A stretch of DNA of 64,000 bases from Coptis chinensis (GCA_015680905.1 CM027380.1:17254001-17318000), one strand, 5' to 3'. Counted from the stretch's first letter, positions 47,157 through 61,500 are shown. Notes: a model not told the origin generated them from the letters alone. Numbers and translations are program-made.

Positions 47157-50136
47157 TTAGTGCAACATTTCATCTAACTTCTGCCTGTAAAGAGCTAAAT
47201 TCTGCAATGAAGAAATACAAGCAGCCGAAAGGGTGTCATCATTTCAATATCTGGTGATAATATACATGAAAAAAAGCACTGAAAGAATTAGACAAATATC
47301 AGTCATTGCCAACTATTTTCTTCTCTCAGTAAGAACTGTGAGAGTTTTCAGTCGCAACTGCACCTTATTGTCCACACTCCACAACCTTTAGTTGAATGAA
47401 ATGGAATATGGTTCACACTTCCCAGAAATGGTTCAGTCAGTAAGAGTTGAACCTAGTTAGAAATTAGGTATGAAATTGCTAATTTTATAGACAGGCAAGG
47501 TGTGGAGCATCAGCATTGGAGGCAAGTGATATTGCAATTATAAGGTAAGATCATATTCAAAAGAAGAAACCAAATAGTGTTTCTATGTCGTCGAGTTCCA
47601 GCATTTTTAGATTTCTCAGAGAATAGCACATGGAGTTTTCTTTTTTTATTCAAAAACAAATAAATAAATATATAAACCAAAAAAAAAGTAAAAAACAAAA
47701 ACAAAAACCACTGAGAAGCAATCATAGCTAAGTAGATCATCCTATCAAGAAGAAAACTGTATCCTATATCATTTCTAATTTTTTTACAAACATATCAGTT
47801 CTTGGTTATAAGATCTAGAACATAACTGAGAAGCAACAAGCTCTGTTCAGTTCAAGATAAAAATTTCGGAATAACATTAAAAAGGTACTCAGATTCTATA
47901 GCAATCATGCCTTCTGGCCAGGTTTGGTTGATGTACAGTATTGGGAATGTTCATATAACATGTGATTTGTAGATCAATCTCTACCAAGGAAAACAAAGTT
48001 ATAAAACAGTTAATCTAAATTTAGCTCAACATGTCCTAACTTTTGTTTGTTAGTTGCCTCATTAGCAATCAGTTAGTGTCGTCTCATAAATCTATAGATA
48101 GTACAATTCTGTTCTACTGCCCTCCCTTGAGACACAAGTGAGAACGATAAACATAAATGCAGAATTGCAAACAATTCAAGAAAGATTAGTAGCAGTATGG
48201 AGGGACATGTCATACCCTAGTATAAGCATAAACACCGGCCTCAGAAGGTCCCATGGGACTCCCCCTTCTCATGAATTTTCCTTCTTTGAAAATGTACAGC
48301 ATAGGGATCCCAGTAGACAGTTCTAAGCTAATGACCTGTACAGCATAACAAACTAAGTGATATAGACCACCACAAAATAATGCAGAAATACTTGACAATC
48401 AAAAAAAAAAAAGTTTACCTCTTGCGATGTCAACTTATCAAGATACATAATAATGGACCTCAATGAATTGCCGTGTGCAGCAATCATCACATTCTTCCCA
48501 GATTTCAACTGTGGTTCAATCTGCAGGGTAAAAAATTTGGTCAGATGCCTGTGGAAAATACACGCATTACCACCCAAATCCCCTGACATATCATATACTC
48601 AAGTTTCGCTACATTATCAATTGCTCAGAAATCCGGGCCTATCAAAGGTACCACAAGACAACTAATAACAGGAAACTAAATTTCTGGAAAGAAGATAGTA
48701 AACATCTTTACATGCTCTGTAAAATAAGCAACCGCTCTTTTAGCACACATTTCGAGGCTCTCGCCATTGGGGGGAGGAATATCATAGCTACGGCGCCACT
48801 CATGAACTTGCTCTTTTCCATATCTGTCTGCAGTTTCTTGCTTGTTGAGACCCTGTAGCTCCCCATACCTATATAAAGCAGACCATTAACATTTGCAAGG
48901 TCAAAACAAGTAGAGGGAAGAAGTGAGTTATCAAAACATGGAAAAATATAAGTACATTCTCTCATTCAATTGCCATGCTGTTGTAACTGGAATAGATTGC
49001 TTTCTGGTTTCTGCACTGAAAACCTGGCTCCATGCTCTAGCTTGTTCATTCTCGTCATGCATAATGATAGGAACCTGCAAAGTGAATCAGAATAAGTACC
49101 AGTACACAGTATACCATTTCACATAAGGATTGAACCATAAGCCACAAGTACAAGGTACCAAGTGTATAGACACTATAGAGCCAAAGGTACGAAAGGCAAT
49201 GTAGGAGTATCAATAAAAATAACATGATGGGCAAACATCTTAGGTTTTACAATTCTGGGTGTCTGGGGGATCATCTTCACTAATGATGCTAAGCATGTCC
49301 ATTCTAAAAGGTCTAACACTTATCACATAGAAACAGTCAACTTTAAGTGCTCACGAAAGAAATGATATGAAGCCATTACTGCAAGATCTTCATTTTCAAA
49401 CAGAATGTTTTTCTAGCAGATATTATTTTTGGTAACAAATTTGAATATATACACCCACCTAAAAATACATACATTTTATCTTCCCTCTACGGAAGAAGTA
49501 AGTTTAATGAAAAAAAATGTAGACACAATTTAGGCGTATACCTTCTTGCGGCGGTGCTGGGTCATGGCAAGCATGGCCGTCATTTGTGCACGGATTAACG
49601 CAGATGTATAGATCAAATCAACGGGTATGTTGCTAATTTTTCGACCAGCTTCAATTGCTTCTTCCACTCCTTTCTTGGTCAAGGGCACATCCACACAACC
49701 AGTAAAAAGGTTCTTCTCATTCCACAAAGACTCACCATGACGGATCAAAATTAAAGCAGCTTCACCTGAATACAGAGATTGTAAGAAACGCTTTAAATAT
49801 TGAACATAATCACATGAAGCCGACTCCAATGAAACTAAGTAGCAGCAAATAATAATAATAAGGGCACATACTTGTCTTAGTCTTAGAGTCACTGGCGTTA
49901 TTGCTCTTGGGTGATAATACTGGATCGGCCACCGAAGTATTTGAGCTCGAGGCATGAATAACATTCAATTTCCATCCACTAGAATAAACACCTCTCAATG
50001 AATTTACCTCAGCCTTGAATCCCCTTGGAACCAACTTCACAGACCAATTTCCTAACCCCTTTCGCAAATCAGAGCCATCACAACATCCATGTGGCTGAAT
50101 GGTCCCAAAAGTTTGATGACATGCAGCTGTTGCCAT
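47157..50136 (-). CDS. 2,3-bisphosphoglycerate-dependent phosphoglycerate mutase, plastid-type
   Basis: It interconverts 3- and 2-phosphoglycerate. Seven coding exons on the minus strand: 50136-49872, 49765-49542, 49074-48956, 48868-48712, 48520-48419, 48335-48216, 47201-47157. These total 1,032 nt, 343 residues plus stop, with all junctions in phase. The first ~88 residues ([11 protein letters not shown]..., Ser-rich) look like a plastid transit peptide. Catalytic His ~98 is in [17 protein letters not shown], Glu ~201 in LNERMYGELQG, and His ~271 in [27 protein letters not shown] and GIPMLYIF are typical. It ends KLDEMLH. A leader intron is likely (acceptor just before the ATG, donor near 50430). 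No damage is seen, unlike the neighbouring genes. Cofactor dependence follows from family membership. Confidence 0.96.
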
Positions 50137-50650
50137 TCTGCAACAAAAAATAACCCATTTTAGATCTAGCAGTAAATATTTATCTACCATAGAACAAAAT
50201 CAATTTTTTTTTTATGATTAATAAAAAAAAAAAAACCATCAAAGATCCAGCAGTTTTAAACAAAGTAAGTGACAACACGTTAAAATATCAAAAGGGGTTC
50301 ACCACATTCATGTGAAAACTCTACATAACACCCAAACAAGACTAAAGACACAGACCCAAACAGTAATCTTACATGAACAAGCAAAACAAAAAGAGCCCAA
50401 GAATGAAAATGAAGAAAAAAAACTCACCTTTATATAATAACAAAATGGGGAAAGCTGTATATATGTATGTAGAACGTAGAGACCAAGGTGGAAGAAAAAG
50501 ATTTCAAGAGATGAAGAAGAAGAAGACGAAAGTGTTCATCGATGAAAAACAGAGACAAGGAAAACGTTTTTGCCAGATGTGAGAAACTAAAGACAAGTTT
50601 TTGTTCTGCTTGTTTGACAAGTGAGACACACACACGCACAGAATGAGACT
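50137..50650 (-). other. 5' UTR and leader intron of the mutase gene
   Basis: On the minus strand TTTTTTGTTGCAG|A lies right before the ATG, and AAAGGTGAGT (~50427-50433) is the probable donor, giving a leader intron of about 290 bp. The pyrimidine-poor leader exon lies at roughly 50433-50640. Confidence 0.5.
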
Positions 50651-53638
50651 AATCAAATTGTGTTACTTGTGTTTTTATATTTTTGAGTGGGTTTCAGTTT
50701 TATGGTAGGTTGGTGGGTATTTTTTTATTTTATTTATTTTTTCGATTTCTTTTCCAATTTGATTTAGCAGAAAATAAAGTTAGCATTTGAGAATATGCCA
50801 GTATAAATTCTTGTTTTGGGATTTTGGGTAATGTGGTAAATGGTAATGACTGATGAGACCAAGTTTTACTTTGGAGGACATGAACACATCGGGTAATCTT
50901 GACCGTTCTATTAGACTTTGTACAAAGAAAAAGGTTATGAAGCAAAGCGTGACTTAATTTTGCTATGAAATTGGGGTTTGAAAAGTTTTGAGGAATGCTC
51001 ATTTTCTGGCTCTTGGTGTTTGCAATGGCATTTCAAAGTGTCATGCAATTGATGCAAACCGGATGCCAAATCAACCGAGTTTTTGTGTTTCCGTAATTCA
51101 TTATCAAATTTTTATTCATTCTACATCTTCAAAATTTTAATAGTGGAACCACATGCAAAACTTCAGGAATCGACCAGTGTGTTTAGATCTAAAATCCAAA
51201 TTCAGATAATTATATAACAATAATGGTGTTAATTAGACTAAATCCCTTAAAGTATGTACCAATTTAGACTAAATCCTTTATTGTTTAAATCATTAGACTT
51301 AAATACTTTTTATTCTATAATTGCTCCTATTATTTTTTTTCTCGATCACTCTCTTACTCTATTTTCCTTACATTACCACCATATTTATACAAAATTATAA
51401 CCTAAATATCAAGAATTTGAAACGATACCTACTTGGTAAACTGTTCAAACTATATTATGAACTCTTCTACTCATTATTCTCCCTTTGATATAATTAGAGG
51501 AATTAAGTATTTGGAGGTTGAAATTGAGTATTATTGGGTTTACTTAAGGATGAGTATATTATTGGTGTTGGGGTTATGTGCTGTGATTGTTTTGTGGAAT
51601 TAAGTTGAGGTTGGGCCGTTGGGGAGGGCAAGTGACTGGAGAAAAAGATGAAATGGACAAATAAGGGTAGCCTTGGAAATAATTGAAATGCCCAACTATT
51701 TTGGGTGTTTAAGTCTAATAATTTAAACAACATGAGATTTAGTCTAGACTAATTTATACTATTTGAACCTATTAATGTGTCAAAAGTCTTAATTATTGAT
51801 TTACATAGAGATAAGTGTCCATATGTATTGCAATACAACCCAATGTTATCCAAATAGTAGGTCTAAAAAATAGGTCCGTGTACCATTACTGAAAAAAAAA
51901 AAATTAGATAACATAAATAAAGAAGGATAGAAAGAGAGTAGAAACTGCACAAATGTGACTTAGAGATAAACGCCATGTTCTGAGGATATTAACAATTTCC
52001 TTATTTCCTCTCTTCTTACACCCATTTTATTTCATTTTCGCATAACTTATCTCGATCTTATCTTGATCACTAAACTCTGGCTAAAATTGAGAGTCTACCT
52101 GGTGAAAACCTGCTGATACGCAATAGATTTTATATTGATGTATGATTGTATGAATAGTGGGTATGTAATTGTGTGGTGCTTTTTCAAATCTCTCAAAATG
52201 GAATCTGTTCATTCAAGAATGAAAATATATGACCAATATTATAGGACGGTCATATTGGTCAAAAGATTTAAACAAGCAAACATGCACATCAACTGATCAA
52301 CATGTGCATAATTAAAGTAGGGTCAGCATCTTAACACCTCATTTCTTATAAAACTAAATGGTATATATTTTGAGTTAGAAAGAGTGTGCAAATGTATATA
52401 TACTTAACTAATGGTGATTAGATAATGATCAGATATAAACCATTATCTCATACTAATGCCAATTTTATGGTGATGGTGGCTTGGATCCAACATGCCTGCA
52501 AATCTGCAATCTGGTGATTGAATTAATTTTATACTATCTGTTAAAAAATTATCAGACCATGATGGTACACTAAAAAAATGTTGATTTAGAATATCTGACT
52601 TGGCATAGATCCCTCAAGCCTGGAATGCCTACTATGCCCGAAAGCATTGGAGGGAAGATTAGTCAATACAAGACAATAGATATATAGCACATGTTTCACG
52701 AGACTGCGGAACATGCAGTCCTAGATGGACCGTTGATTCTCCCATTTACATATTTTAAGATCATCAGAAGTGATAGTGTGATGTAGAACTCCGATCCTTC
52801 CAGGACTTCGTCTTATACTTTGAGTGAAATTTCTGTTGTTAATCGTTTCTCATATAAAATTTCGTTTATTTCGCGTAAGAAAGTCATAAGAGTTCAACAA
52901 ACGATTTGAAGTGTGTGATTAACTCAAAATGTTGTTCGAAAACCAAAAAAGGTTAGAAGTCTGCTTGACACTTGATATCTTTAAAATTTCTCAGTTGTAA
53001 CCAAAATATTTAGTTTTGAAATCTGCAGGAAGAGTAATACGGAAAGTCTTGTTTGAATACATGCTTTAGGAGTTTCATGATAACTTCAACACATTATATT
53101 AAAACACAATTTCAACACATTATATTCACTTCTTGTTACATTCCTTCTCCAGCAGAAAAGCAAAATGTTGCATCCCTAGAAAGCTAGCTTAGAAGTTAGT
53201 ATACGTCGTGCTTATATCTAGCAGCTCATTTCAGTGTGAAATAATGTGGACGCTAATTTAGTTGGTTCGTGCATAACTGTTACGTACATGGTTTTAGTTT
53301 GGGGCATCCTACTTTGTCCTACCAAATAACCAAAAGTGATTAGCTAGTAATGAATAACCACTGGCCCATAAAGCTACGTGAAAGTTAATTTGTAAATCCC
53401 AATTAAAATCCAAATTCAAAAATATAAACTTCAGTAGGTAATAGGTTTTGGGGGTTGTTTGGAAACTTGGGGTTGCTTAAGAATGATCGTCAACTTTAAA
53501 TGCTGACTATGTACTGTGTGGTTGGCGAAAACAAAGGCCACCAAGTCAAAACAACTCGAACAACTTCATTTAAGAGAGGTGTTGAGAGAGACGGATGTTG
53601 ATGAGAATCACTAACAACAAGGAAGGCTAATAATTGTC
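50651..53638. other. Intergenic DNA without recognised gene
   Basis: AT-rich. I see no ORF with family resemblance, RNA gene or clear transposon ends. The part next to 50650 is presumably the promoter of the mutase gene. Confidence 0.5.
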
Positions 53639-53987
53639 TTAGAGCATCTTTAGAATAGCAGCAAAAAAACATTAAAATTTTGAACTAAAAAAACACCAAA
53701 CCAAAAAAATATCAACCAATTTCAAGAGCAACATCAAATTTTCGACATCAAACTACGCGGTTTTGAATAAACCGCGCCATATAGCACATGCGGTTTTTCC
53801 AAAACCGCGTCCATAAAACCCATCTGACAGGCCCAAGCTCACGGGGTTTTCCAAAAACCGCGTGCTATAACCATTTAACCCTTTTGATCCTGCGAGGTTC
53901 TCTTTATTTTTCATGTTCCCCTCTAATCTAAACTCATCTTTTTGAAAAAAAAAAAAAAACACTACCAAAACTCTTGACGATTTTTCA

Positions 53988-55760
53988 ATGGATCATTCAT
54001 CTTCTTCTGATTCATCTTTTTCTGATTCTTCATCGAGCTCGAACTCTTCAAATCATAACACTGCAATTAAAACTCGTAAATTAGTGGCTATTGCTCTATC
54101 TTTGGTTCAACATCATATCGTCTGAGTTTATTTAAAATCGGGCCAAGAAGCGGAGTCTTCTTATAGACCACATGGTTGTTCGAAGAAAGGAAGAAAATGT
54201 AAGAATCGTTAGTACGATGCAACACTGGCTCGTGTAAATGTTAACTACTTCGATGCAAATCCTATATTCCGTGACCACGACTTTTGACACAGATTTCGTA
54301 TGGGTCAGTCATTATTTACTCGTATTTTGAATCATCTTAATCATAATGTACTATATTTTCAACAAAAAGTTAATAGTGTTGGTAAGTTTGGGATTAACCC
54401 AAAAATAAAAATAATTGTTGCTATACGAATGCTTGCTTATGGGACTGCAACTGATCTAGTAGATGACATGTTACATGTTGCTGAGCCAACTGTTCATGAA
54501 TGGATGCGCTATTTCTGTGATGGAATTATTAGAATTTTTGGAGGTGAATACTTGCGCAAACCAAATGCTGCAGATATTCAACGTTTGCTTGAAGAGTCTG
54601 AGGAACGCAGATGGCCTGGAATGCTAGGAAGCATTGATTGCATGCACTGGCAATGGAAGAATTTCCCATCCGTCTGGCAAGGGTCTTGTTTCGACCCCCA
54701 CCTACGTGGCAAACGTCCATTAGTAGGGGTCTCTATTTTATTCATTTAATCAACAGGGCTAAAGCCCAATTCGCAATATTATGGATCAATGTACAAGCCC
54801 ATTAACTCATGTGTCTAAGGTTGAACCTTAGCCACATGACTTGCCACTAATGTACATTGATTTATGTCCAGATTCATTTCTTATCAAAGAGATAATTATC
54901 AGTTGAGAGTTATATTCTATTACAATTACTCAAGCAACAAGATTACTTGAGCTACAAGGACTCTCTACTCTACCTATATAAATACCACGTTATTTTTTAT
55001 AAGGAACTACGTTGAAACTTGATCCCTAGAGAATAGATCTTGGTTTCTTAGTGCGTTCTTTACCATTTCTCTCGTTATGTTGAAGCAGTTTACTGCCGAA
55101 ACAGGTCTCACACTAACTATGTGCATAAACCAACAGTGATTTTGGAGGCAGTTGTTTCTCATGACGTGTGGATTTGGCATGCTTTTTTTGGAATGGTGGG
55201 TTCTCACAATGATCTTAATGCGCTTGATCGCTCACCAATACTTGATGATATAGTCAATGATGAAACTATTCATTGTAACTACACTGTGAATGACCATTAT
55301 TATGATATGGGATATTACTTGGCTGACGGTATTTATCCTAATTATGTCACCTTGATTCAAACGATTGCTAAACCGACTATTGCACAAGACAAACATTTTG
55401 CAAAGAAGCAAGAAGCTGCTAGAAAAGGCATAGAAGCGCGTTTGGTATATTTACGGTCGCGTTGGGCTATTTTAGTGAATCCGTCAGGTTATGGTGGTTT
55501 TGGAGAACATGGCTACTGTTATGAGGGGCTTACATCATTTTACACAATATGATTGTGGAAAATGAACGCTAAACGGATATCCCGCAAGATATTCCCCGAT
55601 TTGGAAATACCAAGTAGAAAGGTGCATCCCCGATCAACGTCAATTTGTTCTATCTCGTTGGGCATCCGGGCGTTGAGAGGGGTTTGTTCAAAAGTTGTTC
55701 ATGATAGATTGAAGAATGACTTGGTCGAGCATTTGTGGAGTAGGCGGGTAGTGGGGTCGG
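53988..55760 (+). pseudogene. PIF/Harbinger transposase (DDE_Tnp_4 type), interrupted
   Basis: The start ATG 53988 gives a Ser-rich head (MDHSSSSDSSFSDSSS). The body from 54300 reads FGINPKIKIIVAIRMLAYG, RWPGMLGSIDCMHWQWKNFP (first catalytic Asp in SIDCMHW) and LRGKRP. Then comes an insert of ~0.4 kb, then TVILEAVVSHDVWIWHAFFG, GSHNDLNALDRSP (second Asp region), NYTVNDHYYDMGYYLADGIYP, and after a frameshift MIVENER and RLKNDLVEHLW. The N-terminal part has stops (~54125, ~54210, ~54287), and the AARKGIEARLVYLRSRWAI block replaces the usual DVERAFG context, so the third acidic residue is uncertain. Non-functional. Confidence 0.93.
54720..55128. mobile_element. ~0.4-kb insertion inside the transposase, possibly a solo LTR
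   Basis: The transposase frame runs GKR-P up to 54719 and resumes at CCAACAGTG near 55130, so about 409 bp are foreign. The insert has a TATAAATA box (54977) and pyrimidine-rich sequence, like a short LTR. CCA is at both edges, but no longer TSD or clean TG...CA ends can be fixed, so the class is open. Confidence 0.55.
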
Positions 55761-57189
55761 ACTTGATTTCTATTTCTATTTGCACTTCATTTGGACTTTG
55801 TGTTTATTTATCGTTTCAATTTCTATGTATTTATGTTCCAAGTTTATTTCTATATATTTGTGGTTTTATGAAAGGATTTGTGTCACACCCCAAATTTCCA
55901 GAAATTTAAAATAGGAAATTATCCACACCCTATTCCATCTTCTGAAAATCCAGGATGAAACAAAACCCTAATAACCCATTAACAACCACGATATTAAAAT
56001 ATGAGATCAAATTAAAACCAAACGAACAACTCTTAATGTACAAATTCAAGAATTTACTAAACCACTCTATTACATCTGTTTCAAATCAAAACTTTATACT
56101 TCATAAAACTTATACCAGTAAGACTCCAAGAGCGAATCCCAATCAAGCGTCTTCATCCGCTGCGTGCATTCCACCATCTAATTTTCCAATAACACACCCA
56201 TGTTGCAAAACAAAGCAAACATGGGTCAGCAAATTGAATTTACTGGTATGAGTAGACTAACAACAAAATATATATAATAATATTTCAAATTAATAAATAT
56301 ATCATTATCAACCATTTCAACTTGGAAGACAATATAGTTCCGTTTTCCAAACTGGCGTATAGTTTCTTCCCAAGTAAGATTTCAATCCCAATATACATTT
56401 CCAAGATAACTCACAACAGAAATACCACTTATTACATACACATATGATAACTTAATTAAATATTGGTTTGATACACATTACCTTTTAAGCCAAAGACGAC
56501 GTCGCCTCGGGTAGGATATTTACGTCTATGCATAAAAGATTAACAGATCCTACCCTCCTGCAAAAACAGAGTTAGACAGCACTATAAAAGGATTTATCTC
56601 AGCCAGTCAAATTTTTATTCATAATCAAACCTCATTTAAGACATTGAAGTCTAATTAATACAACATAGTTCGTCCCGCATATTCGGGGAAAATTACTTAT
56701 CATACCACCTATATCAAGGGTAGTCATTCACATGACATCATTACGTCATAAAGTTTCCAAGTGTATAACTATATATCTCAGACTATTATAAGTCATTAAT
56801 GCTTTCATAATAACATATCATTTTAGAGTCATTCCACAATCACAGAAAAGATCACAAGCATTCAATAATATTATTCCCAGTCACACTTCACATCCATAAC
56901 CTCACACAAACCACCTCTATATTTCTTTGTAAGAAAGCATATACATCATAATACATAAATATTCATAGGCAATAACTCACTCATACGTCAAATCAATATT
57001 TCACTTTGCTTATTAATTATCTTGTTGGCTCATTTATAAATAGACTCAATCCAACCTTTAGTTCCTACTTCACGATTTGTACTCCACACATTTGCCAAAT
57101 CACACATACACGTGTGCCTCTCTCCCACCGAGTATCACTATATCACAGCCATCTCTGAGCTTTCCATACACATAATCACAGCCTCTTTG

Positions 57190-57470
57190 GCCATAAAATC
57201 TCAGGTTATTCATAGTACATTTAATGAATACTTTGGGTCATTCCCGCCACATTCAAAGAATACCCATCATAACACTAACAGGTCATTCATGGCACATTCA
57301 ATGAATGCCATGAGTCATTCCCGCCACATTCAATGAATACCCAAACCTACATTCTCATACATTCAAGGAATACGACCAACCCACAAGGCAAATACCTTAG
57401 TTTCTCTCTAGGGCAGTCCAAACTATTGGGTCATTTATGGCACATTCAATGAATACCCATCTATCACATG
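57190..57470. repeat. Degenerate repeat of GGCACATTCAATGAATACC within the solo LTR
   Basis: The phrase (C/G)GCACATTCAATGAATA or its CGCCACATTCAA variant, preceded by GGTCATTC, occurs about five times (near 57210, 57240, 57285, 57315, 57435). Confidence 0.75.
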
Positions 57471-58186
57471 ACATCACACGTCATAATATCTCATTACCAA
57501 ATCCTGAGGCGTGGAGAGTTCTAAAGATGTGGGTGACACATTAAAACATTATTATCATTTATAATTATACTAGCATTACTCATGTCAAAACATACCACAC
57601 ATGCAGAGAGTCATTTTCGCGCGTCAAGGCAAATCAAGCACTTAAATATCATTGAATGTAAACAGACTTATAATCAAACAAATACAATTTACATAACCAC
57701 ACTCATATACACAATATCATAAACAAATAGTTTATTAGCCCAAATTCAAGTCCACACACACTAATGTCCAAAACAGATCCACATATACTAAAGTTTATAT
57801 TCATATACAACTTCTATCTCACACATATATATTTATGTAGTCTCAAAACAACAAGTAATTTCTAACACACTCACATAGTTATCACACAAACTAATATATA
57901 TATTATAGATATAGTGTAATGTAGTGACTGCACTTTTGCTCAAAGCTGCCCTAATTATCCAAATCTTTTTAAGATTGGAATCAAGCCTTCAGAGTTCTTA
58001 CCAACCACATAGTCAATGCTATAGTTTTTTCTACATTCATCCAAATGACATGTAACTTAAATATTTAGAAACTAGGATATGTAGACATACTTTTTCATGT
58101 AGAACTCGAAGTTCCAACCTCAGTCCATCTAGAAGAAAACTTAAGTTGAAAACGGTAAAAATCCTAATTTTTCAGCAAACTAGATT

Positions 58187-58910
58187 TCTGACAGACTATC
58201 TTCCAAATGACACAATGCTTTCCACAGGTGTCCAAATGCATCGAGGCTTTTTGCGTTGAAAATCTCACACACAGAACTTACTTTCTTATGTTTTACAAAA
58301 AAATCCAATCTCATTCTAAATGTTCCAAAACTAAGCTCGAACATAGTGCGAAGAAACTGATTTCTGACGCACTATTTTCTGCCAGTCAAATGTCCAAACA
58401 CCAAAATAAATTCCACGGGCCTTGGAATGCGATGAGGCTAATTGGAATAGAAAGAAGACTTCCAAATCTTACTCTTTTATGTTTTATAAGAATTCTAACT
58501 CTCACCCTAACTATTTTAAAACTGGACTTGAACACAGTGCGAAGAAACTGATTTCTGACGCACTATTTTCTGTCAACCAAACTTCCAGATATTATATCTA
58601 TTTCCACAGACCTTGGAATGCATCGAGGCCAATTGGGTTGGAAAGAAGACTCAGAAAACTCATTTTTTTATGTTTCGGTGAGAGTTTGAATCTGACCCTA
58701 ACTATGTGAAAACTCAATTCCAAACCAGGCACAGACCGGATTTCTGCAGTGAACAAATTCTGACATGCTAACTTCCGAACACCGTAACTATATCCACAAA
58801 CCTCGGATTGCAATGAGGTCAATTGGGTTGGGAAGCAGACTTTCAGACCTTACTTTTTCGTGTTTAGAGGAAAATCTAACTTAAACTCGAAGTATAAGAA
58901 AATCAGCTCC
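58187..58910. repeat. Four tandem copies of a ~185-bp unit within the solo LTR
   Basis: Each unit opens with TTTCTGAC(G/A)(C/G)ACTA or TTTCTGCAGTGA, has TGCGATGAGG/TGCATCGAGG with CAATTGG(G/A), then CTTACTTT..TATGTTT, and ends with AACTGGACTTGAACACAGTG or similar. Starts lie near 58187, 58362, 58550 and 58740. The two middle copies are the closest to each other. Short in-frame ORFs here are repeat artefacts. Confidence 0.85.
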
Positions 58911-59857
58911 AAAACAGGACATAAGTATAAGTGTTCTAGTTTTTAGTTTCATGAAATCAACATATGTATGACAACAATTAAACCCACTAAGCAATATTCA
59001 TTGATTCAAATACCATCTCCACCTCAGGAATAGCAATATTAAGATCGAACTTCTCTACACTCGTATTTTTATCTTGTAATTTAATGGAGAAATAATCGTC
59101 CAAGCCGTTGTAGCTCATGTTTGAGGCTTTTAAGATAATATCTCCTTCAGAATGAGTACGAGAATGATGGGGGTGGGCATTCGAAGAGTTGGAATCGGAT
59201 ATGAATGAGTACAAAAGGTTGCATACACTTTTAAGTCCGATCAAATCCTTCTCAGGAGTTCTAGCTCAGTAATATTTCTAATATTATATCTTCAAAAAAA
59301 TATAAACTCATTATGATATATAGTATTAATAATGTTGAACAACATTACAACAACAAGAACAGACCTTTGAAAGAAAATCTTGTCTGCCTCAACAACTTGT
59401 TACGTTCTGCCTTGGAGCTTTAATAGGTTTTCTAGGCTATTTCCTCATTAACTTATGCTGATTTTCTGAAGAGCTGACACCTCAACTTACACAATTCATT
59501 ACTAATTACAACAGTAGCTATAATCAAAGCCTTACAAAAGAAAATATAAACTTCTCACATATATACTGAAATACTTGAAAGCAACCAATAGCCTACAGAA
59601 CACCCATGGCTATAACAACATACCCACGAATATCTAAAATATAGCAGAAGTAAACCTTGAGTCAAGTAACTTTCGATGCCATTTATCTCTTTTGATCCAA
59701 TTAATAATTTTTCATCCCAAAATTCTAATTAATAAATTAAATAAATAACTAAAAGAAGTTATATGCTCATCAATCAAATAAAGTTGTAAAGAAAAAATTT
59801 AGACTACTCACTTGTGAATTGATCAGAAAAGCGAAAACCAGCGAAAAAAAACGAAAT

Positions 59858-59991
<134 letters not shown>

Positions 59992-60534
59992 CTTTTTCTT
60001 TTAAAAAAACTCTCTCCCAAAAACAAGAACGAGTGTTTGGTAAAACCAAAACACCCGAAAACCCCATCCCTTATTTCTAGCAACTACTCATCCCACTTCC
60101 CACATTTTTATGATTCTATCTTTATCTTTATCTTTATCCTTTCTTTTTATTATTATTTAATTTTATATATATTTAATAAAAATGGGAATGAAAAATGGGG
60201 TTGTTATAATTTGTGTATATGAGAATTTTGAAAATACAAAATAGACTCTACCGAATTTTTTTTAGAACGATAAAAAGTATCAACTTTAAATTAAGGCAAC
60301 TTAACTCAAATTTAAAGAAAATATTCAATTAAAGTACATTCTAATTAAAATCAAAATACAAACTCAAATTAAAGTACGTCATTAATTAAAAGATATAAAT
60401 TAAAATACAAATTAAAATACTCAAGTTAAAAGACATACAAACTCAAATTTAAACTATGTACTACTTTGACTACTACCAGTGATATTGCCAAGTCGATTTT
60501 TTATTTTTTGTAAAATTTCTGCCCTTTTAAGTTG

Positions 60535-61500
60535 CTAAATTTTGCGCTCATCTTCGGGTAATCCTTCTAATTTCATTCCTAGTATTTTCGCATCATTTTT
60601 ATCTTCTCGAACTCGGAGCGCATCTTTCTTCAATTGAAGTTTTTCTTTTTGGATTTGGAGCTTCCAATCCATCGAACTTTTCTTCAATTGAAGTTTTTCA
60701 AATTCCATCTCATCTTTCTTCAATTGTCTCTGAGCTTCCAATTCATAGCCTTCTTTGGTGGTTTTAGAAAGTTCCACCAGAAAATCATCAAGTTTCTTAG
60801 CAGATTCCTCCACTTTAGAATCACCTTCTTCTTTCTTTTTGTCTTTTTTCTTGTCTTCTTTCTTTCCAAGAGGCCTATCCTCAAGCCCATGAACTTGGTG
60901 TGGATCATAATCCATTGGTTGAGTTGTCGCAATTGATATTAGAACTGATAAACCTCTTTCCCCACTGTTTGACTTTGACTTTTTGGTGGGATGCAAATCA
61001 TTTCTCAATTGTAGCATCTTCCATTTGGGTGAGTCTTTCACCATATTATAGCATTGCATCCGCTTCCAAACCCTATTATGCATCACATATGCACTTATTG
61101 CTTTCTCAACCTACCAATTAAGCAAAAACTAAATTAGAATTGAAAAATATATTTGTGAATCAAAATAACAAATAAAAAGTAAATACGTACAATCATATTG
61201 TCATTATAGCCACTTGGAGGAGATGCTTGAATCTTAGAAAGAATAGCATGAAACTTGTTGATATTAGCTTGAATGAGAGTCCAACGGTGTTTCATGCTCG
61301 TCAAGTTGTGTTCGGTCATTTTTCCTAGATTTGCATGAAATGCATTTAGAATTCTAACCCAAAAATCGTTCGACTTTTGCTCATTTCTTACTACACCTGC
61401 ATCTTGACTAACTTGTAGCCAACTATTGGTGAGAGCAACATCTTCTTCTTGTATCCATGAAGCCCCTCTAGATTTTGCTTTTGGTTCTTGACTAGTAATT
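60535..61500 (-). pseudogene. PIF/Harbinger ORF1, Myb/SANT-like protein
   Basis: Exon 1 (about 61500-61191) reads AKSRGASWIQEEDVALTNSW, then SNDFWVRILNAFH, LTSMKHRWTLIQANINKFH and SGYNDNM, the trihelix/Myb-like DNA-binding part. The intron is 61190-61111 (GTACGTA...TTGGTAG). Exon 2 (61110-60535) reads VEKAISAYVMHNRVWKRMQCY, KDSPKWKML, RPLGKKEDKKKDKKKEEG and ends in a long Lys/Glu coiled coil typical of the NAM-associated C-terminal domain, with stop at 60535. In these elements ORF1 binds DNA and aids the transposase. No in-frame ATG is found before the Myb part, so the 5' end is damaged or the start lies in another exon. The remaining 970 bases look intact. Confidence 0.85.

Noticed and set aside
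58207-58822. Similar overlapping ORFs containing LEHSAKKLISDALFS
   Set aside because: They arise from the ~185-bp tandem repeat inside the solo LTR; the frames are not conserved between copies.
58987-59244. 85-codon minus-strand ORF (MIGLKSVCNLLYSF...)
   Set aside because: It looks more protein-like than its neighbours but I recognise no family; it lies within the solo LTR, so it is left unannotated. A blastp search would decide.
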